Of a stretch of 9,798 bases of DNA, positions 1-5,219 are shown one piece after another (the first letter of the stretch is position 1; each line of letters starts with the position of its first letter). Source of the DNA: Kiritimatiellales bacterium (lineage in GTDB: Bacteria; Verrucomicrobiota; Kiritimatiellia; Kiritimatiellales; Pontiellaceae); contig JAIPIO010000152.1 in assembly GCA_021734595.1 (NCBI GenBank), positions 1 to 9,798 of the forward strand, given 5' to 3'. The notes under the pieces are model-generated. The model worked only from the letters and a program-made list of their open reading frames with translations, searched no databases and had not been told where the DNA came from. A program made the position numbers and the translations under genes.

Positions 1-971
1 CCGAACAACGGGGCCAGAAAATAGAGCGCGGCCATCGTCAGCGGCCGGAAGGCACTCGGCTTCATCCCGCTGGCCAGTACATAAAACAACAGCAAGGGCA
101 GGAGCCAGATGCCCCAGAACTTTCTGGCAATGCCCGCTGTTTTAAAAACAGACACAATCAACACGCCAACCATTCCAACATGCAGTCCGGAAATGGCAAA
201 AATATGCAGGGTTCCCGTTCTCGTAAATTTTTCATATGTCTCATGGGGAATTGATTCCCTGTCGCCGATAAGCAGTGCTTTCAGGATCGACAGATGGTTT
301 GGAAAATTTTCAAGTCCCCTGGTTAATGTAGCCGAGGCCGCCCTCCGGAGATGCAGCCCCCATGAAATCAGCGAAAAGCGGGGACTGGACAACCGCTCCC
401 TGCTGTCGTGCGGGGATACCGCAAGTGTCCATTTTTCCCTGACAAACGGATTGTTGCGCTGCTTCAAACGGCCCGAAAAACACCAACGTTCTCCATATTC
501 ATAATGGTCAGCACGACTCCCTTCCGATACACGCACCCATATTCGTCCGTGCAATTGCTCCCACCCGTTTGCCGTTTTTTCGCCTTCGCATGCCAGCGGG
601 AAAACCCAAGCGCCCCGCCCACCAGACGGATAGGGATAAAATTCCGGAGTCGCGGCGATCCGCCCATCAACATGAACCGGACCGGCAGGGCGTTCGGCAT
701 ACCGCCGCTGGATTAAACGCTCAGACAAACCGGACGCCGACACCGTGTAATGGCAAGCCGCAAGGCAAGCGCAACAGAGCAGCAGACACCAAGTTGAAAC
801 ACCGGTTTTCAAGAAGAGCAACGACAGGAGCAGGAAAAACAACGCCATGAAAAAAAGAAAACCAAGTGGCAACGGCCAACAAGCGGCAAGACCCGTGCCG
901 GTTACAAAACCGATGGCGATTCCCACCAGCGGCCGACGTAGTTGGATTCGACTGACAGCGTTAAATGACAT
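1..971 (-). CDS. comEC: ComEC/Rec2-family DNA uptake channel, N-terminal part (runs off left edge)
   Basis: ComEC forms the inner-membrane channel that carries single-stranded DNA into the cytoplasm during natural transformation. Translating the reverse strand gives one open frame of 323 codons that is still open at base 1. Hydrophobic segments at about residues 14-30, 34-54 and 59-73 are followed by a soluble stretch (about 80-220) matching the DUF4131/OB-fold region. Then come ALLIGDR (232-238) and TGTLHIFAISGLHVG (252-266), the hallmark opening of the Competence domain. The rest of that domain and any C-terminal metallo-beta-lactamase-like domain lie outside the window. I chose ATG at 971 because MSFNAVSRIQLRRPLVG resembles family N-termini. 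A GTG at 1037, five bases after the glycosyltransferase stop and preceded by GGAGG about 11 bases upstream, is a credible alternative that would add 22 residues. It is last in the TPR-glycosyltransferase-comEC run. Family certain; start uncertain. Confidence 0.92.
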   Translation of the reverse strand, partial: MSFNAVSRIQLRRPLVGIAIGFVTGTGLAACWPLPLGFLFFMALFFLLLSLLFLKTGVSTWCLLLCCACLAACHYTVSASGLSERLIQRRYAERPAGPVHVDGRIAATPEFYPYPSGGRGAWVFPLACEGEKTANGWEQLHGRIWVRVSEGSRADHYEYGERWCFSGRLKQRNNPFVREKWTLAVSPHDSRERLSSPRFSLISWGLHLRRAASATLTRGLENFPNHLSILKALLIGDRESIPHETYEKFTRTGTLHIFAISGLHVGMVGVLIVSVFKTAGIARKFWGIWLLPLLLFYVLASGMKPSAFRPLTMAALYFLAPLF

Positions 972-1042
972 TCCGCATCCCGCCACCCGGGTTTCGCCAA
1001 ACCGCGAAGGCCGAAATGGCGGTCGGTCGGACCGCACCGGTT

Positions 1043-2161
1043 TCAGTTCCTCCGCGCACCCATTTTAAGATACGCACCGCGTACCCTATATTTAAAACTC
1101 GATAACGTAAACTGATTCGCGATCCGCTTCTGCCCCTCGGTGGCCAGTGCACGGGAAAACAGAGGCTCTAGAATAGCCCGCAGCAAACCTTCGGCTATAG
1201 CCTCCGCATTAGACAGGGTCTGAATGGCGGTCTTATCATCCAGAATATCCATATACGCACCGTTCTGTATCGAAACGATAGGCACACCGCTCTTCAGCAG
1301 CGTATAGACATCCGGATGGAGATACCGCTGCTTATCCGACGGGATAAGCAGTGTGGCATCGGCAAAGGAGAGCAACGATAAAAATGTTTCGACAGACCTG
1401 TCTTTAACAAAAAGGCAGTTTCCTGAAATATCCAACCGCTCGGCCATATCGGCGGCCTTTTTGTTCATACAACCCCGAAATATAAATCCGACATCCGGAA
1501 CCTGCTCGATCACCTTCCTTGCCGCCAAAAGTATTTTATGACAGCCACCGTGACATTCCGGCAGACAGGAACACATAACCAAGGCGCCGGGACGGCATTC
1601 AAACGCCTGCAATACCGACGGCTCGGTCTGGTCTGCCAGCGTGTACAACGACTGTAGCGGGACATCCTCAATCTGGACAGGGGTTGCCGACCGCTCCAGG
1701 TGGGCGAGATTGGAGGTGAGCGTCCCGCAACTTGAAAAAACAAGATCGGCCCTTTCAAGCACCTTTTTTTCCAGTCGCTGGAAACGCCGGGGAAACCATT
1801 TCCAAAGTCTGGAATGCCCCGAACCGCTGGCCCCCGAAAACCGCCGGGACGCGTCATAAACCAACCGGCATTTCCGCCATCTGCACAAATACATGGCATA
1901 GAACACCGCGCTGTCAGCGGCATGAATCGCATCATACGACTTGCGGAAATGCGCATTTGTCGCCAAAAGCAGCAATTTTGCCTTGGATATCTTCTTAGCG
2001 GATTCCGGCAGCAGCCTGATGTTTGCATGCGGGATGTCATGGCAGGGCGCAACCAGATCAATTTTGTGTCCGGCCTCGGCCAAAGCAGACAACATATTGT
2101 AACTGCGCAGCGACGCGCCCCCGCGCGCAATTTCCAAGAATGATATAAAAAGAATGTCCAT
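1043..2161 (-). CDS. GT4-like glycosyltransferase (group 1 family), atypical motif
   Basis: Probable cytoplasmic, GT-B fold sugar transferase of 372 residues; donor and acceptor unknown. The N-terminal Rossmann-like half begins MDILFISFLEIARGGASLRS, the usual GT4 opening with a glycine-rich loop, followed by an NMLSALAEAGHKIDLVAP segment (22-39). The C-terminal half carries LLAARKVIEQVPDVGFIFRG (211-230), an ADATLLIPS strand (267-275) and LKSGVPIVS (289-297), matching the family block that precedes the donor-binding loop. Two oddities are visible. The position where the family block normally has a conserved Glu (as in YEYLA-G-P) reads VYTLLKSG. The segment normally holding the family's conserved donor-site Lys is instead cysteine-rich (C197, C199, C203, C207). 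The open frame extends upstream to 2317, but that extension overlaps the TPR gene, is basic and has no family resemblance. ATG at 2161, 31 bases after the TPR stop, is therefore preferred; no strong Shine-Dalgarno sequence is near it. It could act on surface polysaccharide; activity is unproven. Confidence 0.85.
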   Translation of the reverse strand: MDILFISFLEIARGGASLRSYNMLSALAEAGHKIDLVAPCHDIPHANIRLLPESAKKISKAKLLLLATNAHFRKSYDAIHAADSAVFYAMYLCRWRKCRLVYDASRRFSGASGSGHSRLWKWFPRRFQRLEKKVLERADLVFSSCGTLTSNLAHLERSATPVQIEDVPLQSLYTLADQTEPSVLQAFECRPGALVMCSCLPECHGGCHKILLAARKVIEQVPDVGFIFRGCMNKKAADMAERLDISGNCLFVKDRSVETFLSLLSFADATLLIPSDKQRYLHPDVYTLLKSGVPIVSIQNGAYMDILDDKTAIQTLSNAEAIAEGLLRAILEPLFSRALATEGQKRIANQFTLSSFKYRVRGAYLKMGARRN

Positions 2162-2192
2162 GGCTAAACGGTTGGATATCGTGCCGCTGTTC

Positions 2193-3446
2193 CTACTTTT
2201 TAGGTGTGATCTCTTTGATTTCCAGCAGTTGAGCCGGGACTTCGGGGGCCTTTGTTTTTTCGTCCTTGATATTCCGGGCCATTTGCTCCAGCCATTTACG
2301 GGTTTCCTGACCTGCAATCCGGTCGGTGAAACCCTGAAAAACCCGATCCTCGCGAACCACGTCCATTAGAGGGTCCTTCACCCAGCCGATCACAACCGCG
2401 TCCCCGAAAATCTGTGCTGCGCGGCCCAGGACGTTGACCGCGTCGGTTGCCTGATGCAAATGGGCATAGCAGATGGCAAGCTGCCGGTAATAATCTGCTT
2501 CCTTATAATCGGTTTCCCGTAATTTTGTGTACGGAATAACCGCCTGCTCGTATTGCCCAATGCTCATATAAATTTCGCCAAGCCGCTTCAAGGTGGGCGC
2601 ATGCTCGGGATCCGTCCGTAAAATGGAAGCGTAGATTGAAACGGCTTTCTCCAGCTGATTTTCAGCGCACAATGCTTTCCCCAGATATTCCTGGATATCG
2701 CGGTCCGCATCATTCTGACCCATATACCATTCCGCCATTTTGATAACCGATTTCCAATCCTCGAGAGCAACCAGCGACTGGAGCAGTTTTTTCTGAACCG
2801 CCGGCTTGGCCGGGTCGATGCTAAGCAACCGGATCAACGCATTCACCGACGCAATATAGTTCCCCTCCCTAAAGTAAAGATCTCCGAGTCGTTCCAAGGC
2901 GCCACTATGCGAATGATCCAAGGTAAGCGCCTCCTGACAGCGCTCAATCGCCTGTTTTAATATATTGCGCTCCAACAGCGCATCCGCAGCGCGTATATGC
3001 CGCTCCGCTTCGCTCCAAAGCCGAATGCGTTCAGCAAACTGCCCCTTGACGGTCCCGTCCTCGATGGCGAGGTCTGCAATCGGAACAACCTCCTGCATGA
3101 CCGGTGACGGTGCCATCGGCGTCATGTACTTGAGAGCCACGCTGTCCTCGTATATCCCGACCCCCGTCTTTAACAGGAAAAACGCTATGATCAGGAGGAG
3201 GATCATAACAGTCGACTTGAGAATGGATATCAGCGCCGCCTTTTCGCGCGGATCCGTCTGGGTTTCCCGCCCTTTATGGACATGATGCCGCGAAGTCCGC
3301 CTGACATGCCTGCTGTCGGAAGCGCCCGTTACATCGTACAGGGGCTTCTCTGTCGGTGCGGAGGCATAGAGGTCCCCGGAGGTGGACAGGTTATCAAACC
3401 CGCTGCCGGCCCTTGTACTGCTTTTCTCTTTTCGTTTCTTCTTCAT
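2193..3446 (-). CDS. Membrane-anchored TPR-repeat protein
   Basis: A 417-residue protein that probably scaffolds protein-protein contacts at the inner membrane. A basic, polar N-terminus (1-75, opening MKKKRKEK) precedes one transmembrane segment (about 76-92, STVMILLLIIAFFLL). A region of tetratricopeptide helices follows at about 146-345. Recognisable units include AIERCQEALTLD, ALERLGDLYFREGNY, TLKRLGEIYMSIGQYEQAV and QLAICYAHLHQATDAV, about five or six repeats in all. The segment near 355-372 (KDPLMDVVREDRVFQGF) resembles the D-x-x-x-x-R-x-D-x-x-F motif that often closes TPR arrays. The tail is charged. By the positive-inside rule the repeats should face the periplasm. ATG at 3446 is chosen over a TTG at 3470 because GGA lies just upstream and the extension adds nothing conserved. 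It is first of the run with the glycosyltransferase and comEC, with its own good promoter. Client proteins are unknown. Confidence 0.85.
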   Translation of the reverse strand: MKKKRKEKSSTRAGSGFDNLSTSGDLYASAPTEKPLYDVTGASDSRHVRRTSRHHVHKGRETQTDPREKAALISILKSTVMILLLIIAFFLLKTGVGIYEDSVALKYMTPMAPSPVMQEVVPIADLAIEDGTVKGQFAERIRLWSEAERHIRAADALLERNILKQAIERCQEALTLDHSHSGALERLGDLYFREGNYIASVNALIRLLSIDPAKPAVQKKLLQSLVALEDWKSVIKMAEWYMGQNDADRDIQEYLGKALCAENQLEKAVSIYASILRTDPEHAPTLKRLGEIYMSIGQYEQAVIPYTKLRETDYKEADYYRQLAICYAHLHQATDAVNVLGRAAQIFGDAVVIGWVKDPLMDVVREDRVFQGFTDRIAGQETRKWLEQMARNIKDEKTKAPEVPAQLLEIKEITPKK

Positions 3447-3505
3447 GATTCCAAAACCAAGACGTCCCAAGCTGTGACCGACCCATTATCCAAATTAAAG
3501 GTTGC

Positions 3506-3534
3506 AGTATCAGATGCAGCACGTTAAGTGTCAA
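3506..3534 (-). promoter_or_regulatory. Sigma70-type promoter for the TPR-glycosyltransferase-comEC run
   Basis: On the minus strand a perfect TTGACA (3534-3529) is followed after 17 bases by GATACT (3511-3506), which matches four of six -10 consensus bases. Transcription would start near 3499, leaving a leader of about 53 bases before the ATG at 3446. Seen in sequence; activity is inferred. This is the strongest promoter candidate in the window. Confidence 0.55.
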
Positions 3535-3537
3535 GCG

Positions 3538-3567
3538 TTGCCCCGAAAGCGGCGAAGTTAGGATAAT
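3538..3567 (+). promoter_or_regulatory. Possible promoter for the small Cys-rich membrane protein
   Basis: TTGCCC (3538-3543) and GATAAT (3562-3567) are separated by 18 bases. GATAAT matches five of six -10 bases and the -35 is weaker. Predicted initiation near 3574 would leave almost no leader before the ATG at 3578, so the transcript would be leaderless or nearly so. The -35 element lies only four bases from the -35 of the opposing TPR promoter, so polymerase binding at the two could be mutually exclusive. Confidence 0.35.
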
Positions 3568-3577
3568 GGATTTATAA

Positions 3578-3799
3578 ATGACAGCTTTTTTTATTTTGTT
3601 CGTGCCGGTGCTGATAATTGTCAGCGTGGGTTTGATGTCGATGCACCTGGTTGGACGTCTGCGCGGGAAGCAGCCCGGGTGCAGCGGCAATCACGACTGT
3701 GTGACGTATAAAGGCGAAAAAGTAATGTGCCCTGCCTGTGAGCTATACGATCACCAGAAGCAAAAAGACCTTCCAAGGACCGGAATGGGTGCTCGCTGA
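3578..3799 (+). CDS. Small single-pass membrane protein with four cysteines
   Basis: A 73-residue protein I do not recognise with certainty. Residues 3-24 form one transmembrane helix (MTAFFILFVPVLIIVSVGLM), followed by basic residues and four cysteines: C35 in PGCSG, C41 in NHDC, and C51/C54 in MCPAC. The spacing is C-x5-C-x9-C-x2-C. The tail (55-73) is polar. Size, one helix and a short cysteine-rich tail recall NqrM (DUF539, maturation factor of the Na+-translocating NADH:quinone reductase) and FeoB-associated small proteins, but the cysteine spacing fits neither family as I know it. A metal or iron-sulfur role is inference. No strong Shine-Dalgarno sequence is present; GGATAATGGA lies slightly far upstream. 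Codon choice looks coding, and the gene diverges from the TPR gene and converges on the Fur-family gene. In the 49 bases before that gene's stop I found no convincing terminator. Confidence 0.65.
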   Translation: MTAFFILFVPVLIIVSVGLMSMHLVGRLRGKQPGCSGNHDCVTYKGEKVMCPACELYDHQKQKDLPRTGMGAR

Positions 3800-3848
3800 T
3801 TTTTCCATACATTGGAACCCCTGAATCGGTTTTCTCCAGCCTGCGGAA

Positions 3849-4349
3849 TTATGCGGGTTTCTGCGCCTTGCTGCATTTGCTGCATTTCCCGAAGACGACC
3901 AACCGATGGGTTCGTGGAATAAAGGCTTCATCCCTGCAAGCCTGTTCGATGTGCTGAATAATCTTGGGATCTTCGAATTCAATGAAATCACCACACGCAT
4001 CGCAGACCATGTGTTCATGATGCGGATGCTTATAGGTATGTTCATAATGCGCGTGCACGTCGGTATCGCGGATGACGCGCACAAAACCCGCCTCCTCCAT
4101 CAAGGCAAGTGTCCGGTAGACCGTTCCGCGGCTGACATGGTTTGGTCCCGTGGCCAGAGCCGCGGCCAGATCATCTGCACAGAAATGGTCGTGCCGCGAA
4201 AAAACCTGTGTCAGCACGATTTTCCGGGCCTGCGTAACCCGAGCCTTCTTTTCCTTCAGGAAGTCGATAAACAACGGCCATGCCTCTTCTACCGATTTCC
4301 TGATCTCCTCTTCAAGCAGTTTGTCCTTCAGATTCTTGATAGTTTTCAC
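3849..4349 (-). CDS. Fur-family metal-dependent transcriptional regulator (Fur/PerR/Zur type)
   Basis: A 166-residue cytoplasmic repressor of the ferric uptake regulator family, which binds operator DNA when loaded with metal. The winged-helix DNA-binding domain includes RVTQARKIVL (37-46), the metal-site region HDHFCADDL (53-61) and the recognition helix region SRGTVYRTLALMEEAGFV (73-90). The dimerisation domain carries HYEH (101-104), the His-rich HPHHEHMVC (108-116) and two zinc-type CxxC pairs, C116/C119 and C156/C159. The N-terminus is roughly 20 residues longer than in E. coli Fur. The start is a GTG at 4349, supported by AAGGA (4360-4356) six bases upstream. Whether it senses iron, zinc or peroxide cannot be decided from these residues. 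It diverges from the ferredoxin gene across 138 bases that include a candidate operator. Family assignment is firm; specificity is open. Confidence 0.95.
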   Translation of the reverse strand: MKTIKNLKDKLLEEEIRKSVEEAWPLFIDFLKEKKARVTQARKIVLTQVFSRHDHFCADDLAAALATGPNHVSRGTVYRTLALMEEAGFVRVIRDTDVHAHYEHTYKHPHHEHMVCDACGDFIEFEDPKIIQHIEQACRDEAFIPRTHRLVVFGKCSKCSKAQKPA

Positions 4350-4379
4350 CGCGCATCCTTGTTTGAATTGAATCTATAT

Positions 4380-4393
4380 ATAAACATGTGTAT
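4380..4393. promoter_or_regulatory. Candidate operator: imperfect palindrome between fur-type gene and ferredoxin
   Basis: ATAAACATGTGTAT is a 14-base imperfect palindrome (six of seven arm positions pair, centre ACATGT) in AT-rich DNA 31-44 bases upstream of the Fur-family GTG. The location suits autoregulation. It does not match the classical Fur or PerR box, so the link to this regulator is only inferred. Confidence 0.3.
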
Positions 4394-4433
4394 CCCCTAA
4401 TTTTTTAATGTAATCAAGGAATTTGCTGTTATA

Positions 4434-4462
4434 TTCCACGCCTTTGTTCGAATGAGTATAAA
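4434..4462 (+). promoter_or_regulatory. Candidate promoter for the ferredoxin gene
   Basis: TATAAA (4457-4462) matches five of six -10 bases and sits 17 bases after TTCCAC (4434-4439), a poor -35. Initiation would fall near 4469, just before the Shine-Dalgarno sequence. A short inverted repeat, GGAAT (4418-4422) with ATTCC (4433-4437), overlaps the -35 and could bind a regulator. Seen in sequence; function inferred. Confidence 0.4.
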
Positions 4463-4487
4463 CAACCAAAGATAAAGGAGATTGATA

Positions 4488-4658
4488 ATGGCTCATGTAA
4501 TCTCAAGTGAATGCATTTCCTGCGGTGCCTGTGAATCCACATGCCCGGTTGAAGCAATCAGCCAAGGCGATGACCAGTTCGTTATTGACGCGAACGCCTG
4601 CACCGACTGTGGTGCTTGCATGGATTCCTGCCCAGTGGATGCAATTTCCGCCGGCTGA
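4488..4658 (+). CDS. 2[4Fe-4S] ferredoxin, clostridial type
   Basis: A 56-residue soluble low-potential electron carrier. Two complete cluster-binding motifs are visible: C9-x2-C12-x2-C15-x3-C19-P, then C38-x2-C41-x2-C44-x3-C48-P. As usual in this fold, the fourth cysteine of each motif ligates the cluster of the other half. No residues are missing and the length is typical for the family. The start is secure: ATG at 4488 follows a near-perfect Shine-Dalgarno AAAGGAG (4474-4480) by seven bases. The gene stands alone, with a promoter candidate upstream and a terminator 24 bases after its stop. It diverges from the Fur-family regulator, which suggests control by iron or oxidative status, though no recognised Fur box was found. 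Its redox partner is not in the window. Confidence 0.95.
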   Translation: MAHVISSECISCGACESTCPVEAISQGDDQFVIDANACTDCGACMDSCPVDAISAG

Positions 4659-4681
4659 ACCAAACCGAGAGGTGTTGGTTG

Positions 4682-4710
4682 AAAAGCGGCTTTTGCGGGC
4701 CGCTTTTTTT
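4682..4710 (+). terminator. Intrinsic terminator of the ferredoxin gene
   Basis: A nine-base stem (AAAAGCGGC at 4682-4690 with GCCGCTTTT at 4699-4707) encloses an eight-base loop and runs into seven T residues ending at 4710. Read on the minus strand, the same hairpin lies just after the PAP2-like stop and is followed by only four T residues, so it may also act weakly as terminator of that operon. A smaller AACCAA/TTGGTT inverted repeat (4658-4680) precedes it. Confidence 0.85.
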
Positions 4711-4716
4711 ATTCTC

Positions 4717-5154
4717 CTATGCGAAACGATAGAGAGCTATCGCAACGGCAATGCCGGTCAGCATCCCCATAAAAACCTCGAGACGCGTGTGGCCCAAAAG
4801 CTCTTTGAGTTTGGTTTCGGAGAGGTGGTGTTCTTTAAACAGTTCATCCACCAGTTGGTTAAGCAGGCGAGCCTGTTCCCCGGCCGCAGCACGAACGTTC
4901 TGTGCGTCAAACATCACCACCAGCGCAAAAGCGATGCTAAGCGCGAAAATGGAAGAGTCGAATCCTTCGCATAATCCAATCGATGTAGCCAGTGCGCTGG
5001 CCATCGCTGAATGGGCACTCGGCATGCCGCCGGTGCTTACTAAATAACTGAAATCCAGACGCCTGGTTTCCAGCAGGCTGCACACCATCTTAATACTCTG
5101 TGCAATCAGCCAACCAAACAAGGCCGCCCAGAAACTGTGATGAAATGTATTCAT
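4717..5154 (-). CDS. Divergent PAP2-family (DUF212) membrane protein
   Basis: A 145-residue inner-membrane protein of the DUF212 family, distantly related to PAP2 acid phosphatases and lipid phosphatases. Hydrophobic stretches lie at about 8-24, 66-82 and 127-142. The family signature STGGMPSAHSA (40-50) is intact, followed by VVMFDAQNVRAAAGEQARLLNQLV (79-102, positions only approximate) and GHTRLEVFMG (121-130). The serine/histidine pairs recall PAP2 catalytic motifs, but the activity and substrate of DUF212 proteins are not established as far as I know. ATG at 5154 is preceded closely by GGAAG. The open frame reaches 5241, but that extension overlaps the AsmA-like gene and lacks family features. 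It is last in the GldG-DUF4340-AsmA run, 65 bases after the AsmA-like stop, where an extra promoter may lie. Confidence 0.92.
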   Translation of the reverse strand: MNTFHHSFWAALFGWLIAQSIKMVCSLLETRRLDFSYLVSTGGMPSAHSAMASALATSIGLCEGFDSSIFALSIAFALVVMFDAQNVRAAAGEQARLLNQLVDELFKEHHLSETKLKELLGHTRLEVFMGMLTGIAVAIALYRFA

Positions 5155-5185
5155 ATCTTCCGCCCGATCTTCCGATGCCAAACAG

Positions 5186-5215
5186 TATATACCGAGCCAT
5201 GCATCGGTTCGGCAA
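5186..5215 (-). promoter_or_regulatory. Possible internal promoter with palindrome, upstream of PAP2-like gene
   Basis: On the minus strand TTGCCG (5215-5210) and TATATA (5191-5186) are spaced by 18 bases. A better -10, TATACT (5189-5184), would need a spacing of 20. An inverted repeat, CCGAGCC (5192-5198) and GGTTCGG (5206-5212), fills the spacer with one mismatched pair and could be an operator or a weak RNA hairpin. No T-run follows, so it is not a standard terminator. Confidence 0.3.
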
Positions 5216-5219
5216 CCTA

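Noticed and set aside
109..850. Several plus-strand frames of 90-131 codons
   Set aside because: All are antisense to comEC, whose frame runs unbroken from 971 to the window edge and carries the AISGLHVG signature.
1510..2130. Minus-strand open frame of 206 codons
   Set aside because: It is an out-of-frame reading of the glycosyltransferase, rich in Arg, Cys and Trp with no family pattern.
2162..2317. N-terminal extension of the glycosyltransferase by 52 codons
   Set aside because: It overlaps the TPR coding region, is strongly basic and precedes the natural family start MDILFIS.
3800..3848. Possible terminator between the convergent small membrane protein and Fur-family genes
   Set aside because: Only a four-base AACC/GGTT stem was found, with a poor T-run; too weak to call.
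3906..4400. Plus-strand open frame of 164 codons
   Set aside because: It is the antisense shadow of the Fur-family gene, whose motifs are unmistakable.
4507..4974. Plus-strand open frame of 155 codons
   Set aside because: It reads the ferredoxin gene in a wrong frame, runs through its terminator and continues antisense to the PAP2-like gene.
5192..5212. Hairpin after the AsmA-like gene as an intrinsic terminator
   Set aside because: The stem has a mismatch and no T-run follows on the minus strand.
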